This document shows positions 53,797-63,953 of a stretch of 64,000 nt of DNA, piece after piece. The notes beneath the pieces were generated by a model. It did not search any database, was not told where the DNA came from, and saw nothing but the letters and a program-made list of their open reading frames with translations. The DNA comes from Sphingomonas paucimobilis NBRC 13935 (lineage in GTDB: Bacteria > Pseudomonadota > Alphaproteobacteria > Sphingomonadales > Sphingomonadaceae), in the NCBI RefSeq assembly GCF_000739895.2, contig NZ_BBJS01000007.1, forward strand, positions 62,001-126,000, read 5' to 3'. Made by a program: the position numbers and the translations under genes. Position 1 is the stretch's first letter, and every line of letters begins with the position of its first letter.

Positions 53797-55716
53797 TCAA
53801 GCTGCCGCGCAGACCGGCCCCTCCGCGCGTTTCAACGCTGCCGCCACCGCGCGTTCCAGCCCCATCAACGTGAAGGGCTTGCGCAGCACCTCATGCCCCT
53901 CGAACCCTGTCGCCTGGGCGTCGCCGGCAAAACCGGTTACGAACAGCACCGCGACATCCGGATAGCGGGGACGCAGGCTGGCGATGAGTTCGGGGCCGGT
54001 CTGATGCGGCATCAGCACGTCGGACACGATCAAGCGAATGCCCGGATGGCGGGCAAGCAGTCCTTCGGCCTCCCGCGGATCGTTGCATGGCACCGGATCA
54101 TGTCCCAGTTCCCGAAGCGCGGCCAAGGTCGCCGCCAGCACGCGTGGATCATCTTCGACCAGCAGGACGCGCAGTGCATCCGCTTCCTCGGGCGTCGCTT
54201 CCGGGGCCGCCGCCTCGATGGGGGGCAGGGTGGGGGCCAAGGCGACATGGCGCGGGAAATAGAGGTTCACCGTCGTGCCGGCCCCCGGCGCGGTGCGGAT
54301 GGTAACGTCGCCACCCAGTTGCCCGACCAGTCCGAAAATCTGGCTGAGCCCCAGGCCGGTCCCCTTGCCGGCCGGCTTGGTGGTGAAAAAGGGTTCGAAC
54401 ACCCGTTCGGCGACCTCGGGTGTCATGCCCGCGCCGGTGTCGGTGACCGAGATCACGACATAGTCGCCGGGGACCGCGCGCGGCAGTTCGTCCTGTGCGA
54501 CGCGCGTCTCGGCGGTGCGGATGGTCAGCTCACCACGCCCGTCCATCGCGTCGCGCGCGTTGACCGCCAGGTTCAGGATGGCGTTTTCCATCTGGGTGCG
54601 ATCGCCGAAGATCGCCCAGTCGCTGGTCTTGTCCTCGACCGTCACCTTCACTCCATCGCCCAGCGTCCGGTCAAGCAGATCGCGCATTCCCGCGACCAGT
54701 TGGCGGGGATGCAGGGCTTCGGGGGTCAGCGCCTCTTCGCGGCTGAACATCAGCAGCCGGCGGGTCAGTGCGGCGGCGCGGTGCGCGCCCTCGGTCGCGC
54801 TGTCGAGGTGGCGATGCGTATCCTCGATCGCGTGCGCCCGCCTTGCGAGCTCCAATCCGCCCAGCACCACCGCCAGCATATTGTTGAAATCATGGGCGAT
54901 GCCGCCGGTGAGCTGGCCGAGCGCATCCATCTTCTGCACCTGGCGCAGCTTGGCTTCCTGTACCTTCAGTTCCTCAGTCGCGGCCTCGACCGCGTTGGCC
55001 AGTTCCTCGGCACGGGCGCGTTCGGCATGGGCCTCGGCACGGGCTTCGGCGCGTTCGCCCTCCGCGCGGATGATCATCCACGCCAGGAAGACCCCGCCCA
55101 GCGCCAGCCCGACACCGAACAGCGCGAGCCCCCCGGCCAGCTTGTTCGAATGCTCCACCGTCTCGCGCGCATCGCTGCTGCGCTGTTCAAGGAGCGTGCG
55201 CTCGCCGTCGATCAACCCGTTGAGCGTGCGGTTGATCTGAAGGAGCGCATCCGCCTGTCGCGCCGCATAATAGAGCGCATAGGCCTGTCGATCGCGGTGA
55301 TAGGTGGTCGACAGGGCGATGTTGGAAAGTTCGCCGCCGCGGGCGTCATAGGCGGTGCGCAGCCGATTGACCAAGGCCTGTTGGCGCGGGTCCTCGATCA
55401 ACTGGTCCAGCCGCTCGAGTTGCGCGCCCGCCAGCAACCATTCCTCCGAATAGAGTTGGCCCAGCTTGCGGTCGCCCGAGATGACATAGCGGCCCAGCGA
55501 GGCTTCCGACCGGGCGATGGTGCCCGACAGCATCCGCGCCAGGATCATCACGTCATAGCTGCGGCTCTGCAGTTCCAGCGCGCGGTCGCGCTCGCGATTG
55601 GCATGGCCGAGCGTGACGATGAGCAAGACCAGCGTCGCCGCGCCGGCCACCGCCATCGCGATCAGTGCGAAGGTCCGCCAACGGCCGACCCCTTGCTGGT
55701 CTTCCTGCTCGATCAC
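53797..55716 (-). CDS. Hybrid sensor histidine kinase with receiver domain
   Basis: 639 residues from a GTG. Two transmembrane helices (about 16-36 and 198-216) flank a CHASE3-like four-helix sensor. A coiled coil (AEARAEAHAERARAEEL) links to HisKA with GGIAHDFNNMLAVV (phosphoacceptor His). HATPase has NLAVNARDAM, DTGAGM, FFTTKPAGKGTGLGL. The C-terminal receiver has VEDDPRVL and the Asp in VSDVLMP. The output partner is unknown. It resembles CckA in kinase and receiver, but lacks PAS domains. Located just downstream of spt in the same direction (51-bp gap). Confidence 0.93.
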   Translation of the reverse strand: MIEQEDQQGVGRWRTFALIAMAVAGAATLVLLIVTLGHANRERDRALELQSRSYDVMILARMLSGTIARSEASLGRYVISGDRKLGQLYSEEWLLAGAQLERLDQLIEDPRQQALVNRLRTAYDARGGELSNIALSTTYHRDRQAYALYYAARQADALLQINRTLNGLIDGERTLLEQRSSDARETVEHSNKLAGGLALFGVGLALGGVFLAWMIIRAEGERAEARAEAHAERARAEELANAVEAATEELKVQEAKLRQVQKMDALGQLTGGIAHDFNNMLAVVLGGLELARRAHAIEDTHRHLDSATEGAHRAAALTRRLLMFSREEALTPEALHPRQLVAGMRDLLDRTLGDGVKVTVEDKTSDWAIFGDRTQMENAILNLAVNARDAMDGRGELTIRTAETRVAQDELPRAVPGDYVVISVTDTGAGMTPEVAERVFEPFFTTKPAGKGTGLGLSQIFGLVGQLGGDVTIRTAPGAGTTVNLYFPRHVALAPTLPPIEAAAPEATPEEADALRVLLVEDDPRVLAATLAALRELGHDPVPCNDPREAEGLLARHPGIRLIVSDVLMPHQTGPELIASLRPRYPDVAVLFVTGFAGDAQATGFEGHEVLRKPFTLMGLERAVAAALKRAEGPVCAAA

Positions 55717-55767
55717 GCCCGCGACGCTATCGCAAGGATCGGATAATGCAAAGCCGCAGTGCTTGGC

Positions 55768-57030
55768 TCAGCCGATGACGCCGACCGCGCGGCCCGCGGC
55801 CTGGAACATGCCCAGCACGGTCTGGATCTGCGCCGGCGTGTGCTCGGCACAGATGGAGCAGCGCAGCAGGAAGGTGCCGGCCGGGGTCGCGGGCGGGCGC
55901 GCCATGTTGACGTAGAGCCCGCCGTCGAGCAGCGCCTGCCACATCATCGCGGCCTGTTCCTGATCCTCCAGCATGACCGCGACGATCGCGCTGTCGCAGG
56001 TCTCGGTGCCGAGCCTGAAGCCCATCGCCTTCAGCCCGCCATGCAACGCGCGGGCATTCGACCACAGCCGCTCACGCTTTTCATGCGCGGTCATCAGCTT
56101 GCGGATCGACGTCGTCGCGGTCGCTACCACCGAGGGCGGCAGCGAGGCGGTGAAGATGTACGGACGGCAGGCGAGGCGGACCGCCTCGAACTTCGGATGA
56201 TTGGACACGACGAAGCCGCCGACTGTGCCGACCGATTTGGAGAAGGTGCCGACGACGAAATCGATCTGGCCTTCCAACCCTTGCGCCTCGTACACGCCGC
56301 GCCCGTTGGGGCCGAAAAAGCCCATCGAATGCGCTTCGTCGACCAAGACCATTGCGCCATGCTTCTTGGCGACCGCGACCATCTCCTTCAGCGGAGCGAT
56401 GTCGCCGAGCATCGAATAGACGCCCTCCAGCACGACCAGCTTGGCAGGTTCCTTGGGCAGACGGCCCAGCCGCTTGTCGAGATCCTCGACCGAATTGTGG
56501 CGGAAGCGGACGATCTCGGCATTGCCCTGCTGGCAGCCGTCATAGATCGACGCATGGCTGTCGGCGTCGAGGATGACATACTCACCCTTGCCCGCCAGCG
56601 TTGAGATGATGCCGAGATTGGCCATGTAACCGGTCGAAAAGACGATCGCGCCGGTCGTGCCGTAGAAATCGCGCAGCGCCTGTTCGACTTCCATATGGTC
56701 GTGGAAGGTGCCGTTGAGCATCCGGCTGCCATTGGTGCCCGACCCGAACTTCTCCAGCGCTTCCTTGCCCGCTGCGATCACGTCCGGATCGAAGGTCATG
56801 CCCATATAGTTGTACGTGCCGAGCAGGATCGTGTCCTTGCCACGGATCACGGCCTCGGTCGGCGACTTCACCTGTTCCATCACGATCGCGAAGGGATCGG
56901 TGACGCCGGAGTCGAGCAGCTTCTGCCGCTCGGCGATCAGGCCGTCGAACTTGGAGAGCAGGTCGCGTTCCGGCGCGATGTCGGGCGCGTCGGCGGGGAG
57001 GGCGTGGGGCTGAGCGGCGGCTTCGGTCAT
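55768..57030 (-). CDS. spt: Serine palmitoyltransferase
   Basis: 420 residues from ATG 57030. PLP enzyme of the alpha-oxoamine synthase family that condenses L-Ser with palmitoyl-thioester to 3-ketodihydrosphingosine, the first step of sphingolipid synthesis. Catalytic residues fall at the numbers known for the Sphingomonas paucimobilis enzyme: His159 (DADSHAS), Asp231 and His234 (VDEAHSMG), Lys265 (GTFSKSVG). It is cytoplasmic, with no membrane segment. An acp gene precedes it by 22 bp. It could be confused with ALAS or KBL, but the length and numbering favour SPT. Confidence 0.96.
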   Translation of the reverse strand: MTEAAAQPHALPADAPDIAPERDLLSKFDGLIAERQKLLDSGVTDPFAIVMEQVKSPTEAVIRGKDTILLGTYNYMGMTFDPDVIAAGKEALEKFGSGTNGSRMLNGTFHDHMEVEQALRDFYGTTGAIVFSTGYMANLGIISTLAGKGEYVILDADSHASIYDGCQQGNAEIVRFRHNSVEDLDKRLGRLPKEPAKLVVLEGVYSMLGDIAPLKEMVAVAKKHGAMVLVDEAHSMGFFGPNGRGVYEAQGLEGQIDFVVGTFSKSVGTVGGFVVSNHPKFEAVRLACRPYIFTASLPPSVVATATTSIRKLMTAHEKRERLWSNARALHGGLKAMGFRLGTETCDSAIVAVMLEDQEQAAMMWQALLDGGLYVNMARPPATPAGTFLLRCSICAEHTPAQIQTVLGMFQAAGRAVGVIG

Positions 57031-57052
57031 GTCGGTGTCCGTGTAAGGGCGA

Positions 57053-57298
57053 TCAGGCTTGCTTGAGCTTTTCGACCGCGTCGACCAGCTGGCCGACATT
57101 CTCGATCTCGGCCTGCATGTTCATCGTGATGATGATGTCGAACTCGTCCTCGATCGCGGCGACGAAATCCATCACGGTCAGGCTGTCCCACTCCAGATCG
57201 CCCTGGAAGGTCGTCGCCTCGGTCAGTTCCACGCCCTTTTTGTTGAAGGGCGCGATCTGGGCCGCGACGATGTCGAAAATGGCTTGGCGGTCGCTCAT
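57053..57298 (-). CDS. Acyl carrier protein of the sphingolipid cluster
   Basis: 81 residues from ATG 57298. The phosphopantetheine Ser lies in LEWDSLTVMDFV (atypical DSL form), followed by IEDEFDIIITM helix II/III. It is distinct from the housekeeping AcpP. Placement directly before spt suggests it presents the acyl chain to SPT or to the ceramide synthase, as described for Caulobacter-type clusters. Confidence 0.88.
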   Translation of the reverse strand: MSDRQAIFDIVAAQIAPFNKKGVELTEATTFQGDLEWDSLTVMDFVAAIEDEFDIIITMNMQAEIENVGQLVDAVEKLKQA

Positions 57299-57365
57299 GA
57301 TGATCCTTTCGAGGGGGCCAGTGGCACCCAAATGCGGCGGCTTTTCGACCGCGTGATGGCCGCTG

Positions 57366-58262
57366 CTATAGCAAGCCATTGGCGCGATACCACCGTGCCG
57401 TGTCCGCCAGCCCCTTGGACAGGGCGATTGCCGGCTCCCATAGCGCGGGGTCGGGGCGTTTGGCAGGGTCGGCGGTCCAGTCGGGGTGGCAGAGATAACC
57501 GACCCGGTCGGGGGTCAGCTTGGCACCGTTGCCACGCAATGCCCGGTCGATCTTCGCACCGAGTTGCAACAGACCCTTGGGCAGGTGGAGCGTCATCACC
57601 CGCTGTCCGACCGCTGCGCCGATGGCGTTGGCGAGTTCGGCATGGGTCAGCGCCTGCCCGTCATCCACCTCCAGTACGGCACGCGGGCCGTCGGTCGTCA
57701 CCAGCGTGGTCAGCAGCCGCGCGAAATCCTCGACCGCGACCAGCGACACCTTGCCCGGTGGCGGCATCAGTGCGATTCTCATTTTGGCGGCGCGGAACAT
57801 GTCGCGCATCTCCATGTCGCCGGGGCCATAGATGCCGCTCGGCCGGACGATGGTCCAGTCGAGCCCGCTGTCCGTCACGATGGCCTCGGCCTGCCGCTTG
57901 GACCAGCCATAGGTGGAAAGCGCGGGCTCGCGGGCCGACAGCGAGGAGACATGGACGAAGCGCTTGATGCCCGCCGCCTTCGCCGCCTCGACGATGGCAC
58001 GGGTGCCGTCGATATTGCCCGCGACGAAGCCCGCGCGGTCGGGCGCGTTCACCACACCCGCGATATGCAGCACCGCGTCGGCCCCCTCGACCAGCGTCGC
58101 CAGGCTGTCGGGTTTGTCGAGCGCGCCCGCGATCCAGGTGATCCCGGCGCGCGACGGCTGGGCCCGGCGGGTCAGCGCGCGCAAGCTCAGGCCCGAACCG
58201 GCGGAACGGTCCACCACCGCGCGACCGACAAAGCCGGTCGCCCCCGTCACCGCGACGATCAT
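57366..58262 (-). CDS. NAD(P)-dependent SDR/epimerase-like reductase, probable ceramide reductase (CerR-like)
   Basis: 298 residues. Extended SDR fold: TGATGFVGRAVV, dinucleotide loop, catalytic Tyr/Lys in STYGWSKRQAE and VHVSSLSA Ser, IVRPSGIYGPGD. In Caulobacter the bacterial ceramide route includes an SDR-type reductase (CerR) close to spt and acp. Position here and fold suggest the same role, but the specific activity is an inference. The start overlaps the proB stop (ATGA). Confidence 0.85.
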   Translation of the reverse strand: MIVAVTGATGFVGRAVVDRSAGSGLSLRALTRRAQPSRAGITWIAGALDKPDSLATLVEGADAVLHIAGVVNAPDRAGFVAGNIDGTRAIVEAAKAAGIKRFVHVSSLSAREPALSTYGWSKRQAEAIVTDSGLDWTIVRPSGIYGPGDMEMRDMFRAAKMRIALMPPPGKVSLVAVEDFARLLTTLVTTDGPRAVLEVDDGQALTHAELANAIGAAVGQRVMTLHLPKGLLQLGAKIDRALRGNGAKLTPDRVGYLCHPDWTADPAKRPDPALWEPAIALSKGLADTARWYRANGLL

Positions 58263-59359
58263 AGCAAAGCGAGATGATTGCGGTGGATGAGCGCGGCGCG
58301 GGGGGCATGGCCCAGGATTGCCGCCTGCTCATCCGAACGCGTGCCGATCAGCGCGCGTGCTTCGGTCGAATCATATTCGCTGAGGCCGCGTGCGACGGTG
58401 CCGTTGGGGCCCTCGACGGTGACGAGGTCACCGCGCGCGAAATGGCCGTGGACGGCGATCGCCCCGGCAGCGAGGAGGCTGCCGCCCTCGGTCAGTGCCT
58501 TGGCCGCGCCCGCATCGACCTGGATCGCCCCACGTGCGGTCAAGCCACCTGCGAGCCAAGCCTTGCGGGCGGGCGCGCTCTTCTCGGCGACGAAGATGGT
58601 GTGGCGTGCGGGTATCGACAGCGGATTCTCGATCCGGCCCGACGCGATGGCGAGATGCGCGCCCGCGCTCACTGCGATGCGGGCGGCGGCGATCTTGGAC
58701 ACCATGCCGCCCGAACCCATGCCTGAAGCCGAGCCGCCATCGGCCATGCCGGTGACCGCCTCGATCCGCTCGACCCGTTCGATATGGCGCGCTTGCGGGT
58801 TGGTATGGGGGTTGGAGTCGTAGAGCCCATCCACGTCGGAGAGCAGCAACACCCCGTTCGCGCCCGCGGCTTGCCCCACCCGCGCGGCGAGGCGGTCATT
58901 GTCGCCGAAGCGGATTTCTTCGGTGGCGACGCTGTCATTCTCGTTGATGACCGGCACCACGCCCAATCCCAGCAACCGGCCCAGCGTCGCGGCGGCATTG
59001 AGGTAACGCCGCCGATCCTCCAGATCGTCGAGCGTCACCAGCATCTGCGCGGCGGTCAGTCTCTCGGCATGGAGCAATTCGGCCCAGGCCTGGCTGAGCG
59101 CGATCTGCCCCGTCGCGGCGGCGGCTTGCGCGTCCTCCAGGCTGGCGCGGCCGCCCTTGGGGAGCCCCAGCCGCCGCGCGCCCAGCGCGATCGCGCCCGA
59201 GGAGACGATGGCGATCTGCTGCCCCTGCCGCACCCGCATGGCGATGTCGGCGACAAGGCCGGTCAGCCAGTCGCGCCGGACTTCGCCCTCGGGCGTGACG
59301 AGGAGCGCGGAGCCGACCTTGACGATCAGCCGCTGGCAGGTGGCGGGGGGAAAGATCAT
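58259..59359 (-). CDS. proB: Glutamate 5-kinase
   Basis: 366 residues from ATG 59359. First enzyme of proline synthesis. Amino-acid kinase domain: RLIVKVGSALL, IVSSGAIALGARRLGL, INENDSVATEEIRFGDND, LLSDVDGLYDSNP, GSGGMVSKIAAARIA. A C-terminal PUA domain follows (HGHFARGDLVTVEG). Lies 7 bp after obgE and overlaps the reductase gene. proA is not in the window. Confidence 0.94.
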   Translation of the reverse strand: MIFPPATCQRLIVKVGSALLVTPEGEVRRDWLTGLVADIAMRVRQGQQIAIVSSGAIALGARRLGLPKGGRASLEDAQAAAATGQIALSQAWAELLHAERLTAAQMLVTLDDLEDRRRYLNAAATLGRLLGLGVVPVINENDSVATEEIRFGDNDRLAARVGQAAGANGVLLLSDVDGLYDSNPHTNPQARHIERVERIEAVTGMADGGSASGMGSGGMVSKIAAARIAVSAGAHLAIASGRIENPLSIPARHTIFVAEKSAPARKAWLAGGLTARGAIQVDAGAAKALTEGGSLLAAGAIAVHGHFARGDLVTVEGPNGTVARGLSEYDSTEARALIGTRSDEQAAILGHAPRAALIHRNHLALL

Positions 59360-59366
59360 GCTGCGA

Positions 59367-60422
<1,056 letters not shown>

Positions 60423-60471
60423 TTACCGCGCAAGGGCGCAAGAGGCCAGCCCGGCCTTTCCTCCTGCCGGA

Positions 60472-62091
60472 TCAGGCGACGAGCGACGCCGCGCCGCATC
60501 GCGCGCCATCGACCGTCAGATCGGCCTGCCCGATATGCATTCCCATCAGGTCGGATATCGTGCTCATCAGCATGTCGAGCGTCGGTGCCACGGGCATCAG
60601 CGCGGCGCCCACGACCTGAGGCAGTCGGCGGAATCCAACGCCGCGACCACCCGCTTCGACCTGGAGGTCCATTCGGTGAAGCAATGAACTGGCATAGCCT
60701 TGTGCTGCCGAATTGGCGGTGATGGTCTTGGTTGTGCCGTTCCGGATTTCCGCCGCGCTGAAGGCGACCCGTTGCCAGGCCGCATCGGTCGAAAGGTTGA
60801 TTTGCGTCCAGCCGGTGACCTTGGCGGGCCAAACCTGCAGCAGCGTGGCCGGACCCATGATCGGCGATTGCCGCATGTCCTCCAAGCGGCTTCTGTCGAT
60901 CTGCGCGATAGCGATGCTGCCGGGGGAGGGGATGGACTCGATCGTCACCGATGGCGTCGATTCCCAACAACTCATGCTGCTTCGGCGTGCCCGGGCGGAA
61001 GCGGCCTCCATATAAATCGGCAGCTCAATGTTCGCCATCCGGGGCACGCCGATTTGAACATCGACCAGCATCCGCATCTGTGACGTCTGAACCGTCGCCG
61101 ATCCGTTTTGGGTCACCGCCAGCCAGGGCGTCTTTGCTGGCCGATCGCCGATCACCAGCATGATCTTGGTCGAGGTCAGGCCTGGAAGCGTTCCGCCCAG
61201 GTCCATATAGAATTGGCGTTGGCCATTGGAAATCGCCAGGACCTCGCGCAGCATCTGGTAGACGCCGACGTTGACCACCTCGCGAGACTGCGCCTTGGAC
61301 ATTTTTCCCAGCGGTCCCAGATCTATCAGCCGGTTGAGTGGCACCTTCGAATTCAGGGCGTGTGAGGCTATGACCCGGAGCGCGGCAGCGGCGCCGGGAT
61401 GGGTGGTGGTATCCGCCATCGCGTTCAGCAATACGGGAAGCCTGATGTCTGCCGCCAATATGGTATCGAAGCTCGCTCCCGTCAGGCCGATGCGCGTGCC
61501 GAGCAACGGGATCATCTGCAACAGTTCTACCTCGGCACTGGCCAAGGCCTGATAATCAAACAGGGACAGCGACAAATTGGTGCCGGCCAAGGCGTTGAGG
61601 AACGCGCCTGGCAGGCCTCCACCGGCCCGGGCTGCCCGGCTGCCCACCGAAAAGGCGACATAATCCATCCGCTGAGCGACCGCGCTGGCCGACACTTGCT
61701 GCGTGGCTTTCCCGGTCAGGATACGGCCGAAGATCAGCGGCACGGGGCGCCGCAGGACCACGCGCATCGCGCCGCCGTCCGTGCCCGGAATGAAGCGAGC
61801 TTCGGGCAAGATGTCGGGGTTCGCGTCATAGCGGCCAAGGATCATGTCGCTCGATGCATCGGCGACGCCATTGGCGGTCAGCACCTGCCCGATGGCCTGG
61901 GACCGACGTTCGGGGCTCGATGCCATGGCGGCCAAGGCGGCCTCGTCGGCGGTTCCCTGCAGCTTGCGCTGAGAAAGGGTCAGCATTCCAATATCGATGC
62001 CGAAGGCCGCGCCGCCGACAATCATCACCCCGGACAGGGCGATCAATATGCCGACGCTGCCCCGTCGGTTGCGTCGAAGTCTGCGGATCAT
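60472..62091 (-). CDS. TadG-like pilus assembly protein
   Basis: 539 residues. N-terminal TadE/TadG-like segment: RRNRRGSVGILIALSGVM then a hydrophobic region to residue 34, followed by DIGMLTLSQRKLQGTADEAALAAM, typical of Tad pilus TadG. The rest is an unrecognised extracytoplasmic region with LPGAFLNALAGTNLSLS repeats of small residues; no von Willebrand MIDAS motif was seen. The gene overlaps the TadE-like gene (ATGA). No other tad/cpa genes are in view. Confidence 0.82.
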   Translation of the reverse strand: MIRRLRRNRRGSVGILIALSGVMIVGGAAFGIDIGMLTLSQRKLQGTADEAALAAMASSPERRSQAIGQVLTANGVADASSDMILGRYDANPDILPEARFIPGTDGGAMRVVLRRPVPLIFGRILTGKATQQVSASAVAQRMDYVAFSVGSRAARAGGGLPGAFLNALAGTNLSLSLFDYQALASAEVELLQMIPLLGTRIGLTGASFDTILAADIRLPVLLNAMADTTTHPGAAAALRVIASHALNSKVPLNRLIDLGPLGKMSKAQSREVVNVGVYQMLREVLAISNGQRQFYMDLGGTLPGLTSTKIMLVIGDRPAKTPWLAVTQNGSATVQTSQMRMLVDVQIGVPRMANIELPIYMEAASARARRSSMSCWESTPSVTIESIPSPGSIAIAQIDRSRLEDMRQSPIMGPATLLQVWPAKVTGWTQINLSTDAAWQRVAFSAAEIRNGTTKTITANSAAQGYASSLLHRMDLQVEAGGRGVGFRRLPQVVGAALMPVAPTLDMLMSTISDLMGMHIGQADLTVDGARCGAASLVA

Positions 62092-62558
62092 GACAGGCCC
62101 CCAAGCATCGCTGCGCCGCTCGCGCTGGGCGTCCGACCAAAAGCGGGGACGAAAGGCAGATTGAGCAACGGATCGCTCGATGCGTCATAGCGGACCGACA
62201 CGGTGAGGATATTGTCCCGCTCAGTGGTATCGATCTGGCCGCGGTTGGCGTGAAGGACGCCAGTCGAATCAAGCATTTGGCGGGCTGTGGTGATCGCGAT
62301 CCTCCGGCGTTCGGCGGCATCGATGCCCGCCAGCGCCGCCCGTGCGGCGCTGTTCGCCGATTGCTGGACGAGATGCGCGGTCATGAGATAGTCGCCGAAA
62401 CTCACGATACCCAACAAGACCGACAGCAGCACCGGCATGACCAGCGCCGTCTCGACCGCCGCCACGCCACACCGGTCGGGCACGGAATATCTTTCCCAAC
62501 ACAACGATCTCATGGAATGCGCGTCGCTATGCGTTTTCGCTCTCGAGAATTCGTTCAT
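62088..62558 (-). CDS. TadE-like pilus protein
   Basis: 156 residues from ATG 62558; an ATG at 62513 is a shorter alternative that puts the hydrophobic segment closer to the N-terminus. TadE-like start of helix: CGVAAVETALVMPVLLSVLLGIVSFG with the conserved Glu. A region reading TAHLVQQSANSAARAALAG follows. TadE-type pseudopilins are cleaved and help Flp pilus assembly. Confidence 0.8.
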   Translation of the reverse strand: MNEFSRAKTHSDAHSMRSLCWERYSVPDRCGVAAVETALVMPVLLSVLLGIVSFGDYLMTAHLVQQSANSAARAALAGIDAAERRRIAITTARQMLDSTGVLHANRGQIDTTERDNILTVSVRYDASSDPLLNLPFVPAFGRTPSASGAAMLGGLS

Positions 62559-62910
62559 CGCTTTTCCCCGTGGCGGTAAAACCGCCTCCCCACGGGCAAT
62601 CAGACAGCAGTTTGTTAACAAATGTTTATAGCTTGAAGCAGCGGTCGGCGTAACGGTGCCAATTCAGCTTTTTTAATAGTACAAATTATCTCAGAGCGTA
62701 GCGATGGCTAAGCGGAATTGGGTCGCGCATTGCCGTATACGACAGGGCGGCGTGAAGACAGGCGTCGGATCACGCCCCGAGTCGCGACGCGTTTTGTTCG
62801 TCACGATCTGGCAAAGTCTCGATCGATAGGGAACGGTGCGCCGAACCCGCGAGACGCGCCGATCTTCGGGGCGGGAATGCGGTGAATGCCCGCCCCGAGG
62901 CCTGCATGGA
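62559..62910. other. 352-bp gap between TadE-like and GNAT genes
   Basis: No credible gene. It holds a leader hairpin just before the TadE start (62568-62598: GGCGGT-TTT-ACCGCC with CCCGT/ACGGG outer arms on the minus strand), an AT-rich stretch with TTAACAAATGTTTATA that may hold the tadE promoter, and a GC hairpin CGGGGCGGG/CCCGCCCCG (62867-62897) that may mark the end of the GNAT transcript. Confidence 0.5.
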
Positions 62911-63459
62911 TCATGCTGCCAGCGGCATCGACCCGCTTCGATGGTCTTCCAGATCGATCGCATAATGGATGCTGGGCGCGCTGCCGCCGCGTCCGATCGA
63001 GGCCCTGGCCATCCGCTCGCCCGTCGGGCGGAAACCTAGCTTGGTCAGCACACGACCCGAGGCAGGATTGTCGGCGAAATGCCATGCACCCAGCCGCCGA
63101 ATCGGCAGGGCGTGGCGCGCCATGGCGACGACCGCGCGCCCGGCCTCGGTGGCATAGCCCCGCCCCCAGGCCGAGGGGGTCAGCCAATAGCCGAGCTCAT
63201 GACCCGTATCGCCCGCGATGATCGCGATGCCGCCGATCAATTCGGGCGCGCCACCACGATCGAGCGCGGTGATCATGAAACGCGGTTCGGTCGCGCCGCA
63301 CGGCTGTGCCAGCCAATTCCTGGCATCGTCGGGGGTATAGGGGTGGGGGACCCGTGCCGCCATGCGGGCGATCGACTCATGGCCGATGGCCTGGGCCAGG
63401 GCGGTGGCATCTTCCGGCCAGGCTGGCCGCAACAACAATCTTTCGGTCCGCGCGAACAT
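62911..63459 (-). CDS. GNAT family N-acetyltransferase (RimJ/RimL type)
   Basis: 182 residues from ATG 63459. RimJ/L-like N-terminus FARTERLLLRPAWPEDATAL, IGGIAII, the acetyl-CoA loop WGRGYATEA in ELGYWLTPSAWGRGYATEAG, and NPASGRVLTKLGFRPTGE. Acetyl acceptor unknown. Longer upstream GTG/TTG starts were discarded because they precede the family N-terminus. Confidence 0.9.
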   Translation of the reverse strand: MFARTERLLLRPAWPEDATALAQAIGHESIARMAARVPHPYTPDDARNWLAQPCGATEPRFMITALDRGGAPELIGGIAIIAGDTGHELGYWLTPSAWGRGYATEAGRAVVAMARHALPIRRLGAWHFADNPASGRVLTKLGFRPTGERMARASIGRGGSAPSIHYAIDLEDHRSGSMPLAA

Positions 63460-63550
63460 CACTCGACAACTCCTCGTCGCGTCGGGCCTGCCCCTGCCAC
63501 GTCTGGATGACGGGACGGCGACATGGCCCGAGGGCGGTGGAGGGAGCACG

Positions 63551-63586
63551 AAAAAAGGGAGCCGGGGTGACCCGTCTCCCTTTTTT
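63551..63586 (-). terminator. Bidirectional terminator after rpmA
   Basis: AAAAAAGGGAG (63551-63561) pairs with CTCCCTTTTTT (63576-63586), with an additional CCGGGG/ACCCG interior. It ends the rplU-rpmA transcript on the minus strand. Confidence 0.85.
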
Positions 63587-63644
63587 GCTGGTTCCTGCGC
63601 GGAACCCGGGTCACCCTGGTGGGCAACCCGGCGCGGTTGCCCGA

Positions 63645-63911
63645 TTATTCGGCCGCTGCGGCCAGTTCGACCGAACAGAATTTACGGCCAAGCTTGCCCT
63701 CGTGGAACGAGACGCGACCATCGACGAGCGCAAACAGGGTATGGTCCTTGCCCATGCCCACGTTGCGACCCGGATAGAACTTGGTCCCGCGCTGACGCAC
63801 GAGGATGTTGCCGGCCACGGCTTCCTGGCCGCCGAACTTCTTCACACCAAGGCGACGGCCGGCCGAATCACGACCGTTGCGCGACGAACCGCCTGCTTTC
63901 TTATGTGCCAT
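63645..63911 (-). CDS. rpmA: 50S ribosomal protein L27
   Basis: 88 residues. Starts [16 protein letters not shown], followed by LGVKKFGG and the [13 protein letters not shown] block with [11 protein letters not shown]. All are hallmarks of L27, which reaches the peptidyl-transferase centre. There is no N-terminal cleaved extension. Lies 42 bp after rplU. Confidence 0.97.
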   Translation of the reverse strand: MAHKKAGGSSRNGRDSAGRRLGVKKFGGQEAVAGNILVRQRGTKFYPGRNVGMGKDHTLFALVDGRVSFHEGKLGRKFCSVELAAAAE

Positions 63912-63953
63912 TGCGAACTACTCCTGGATTTCGTTGGGTGGCGCGGCTGAGGT

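Noticed and set aside
53893..55746. A 617-codon plus-strand frame over the hybrid kinase
   Set aside because: The kinase, ATPase and receiver motifs on the minus strand are intact; the plus frame reads as low-complexity Arg/Gly/Asp sequence.
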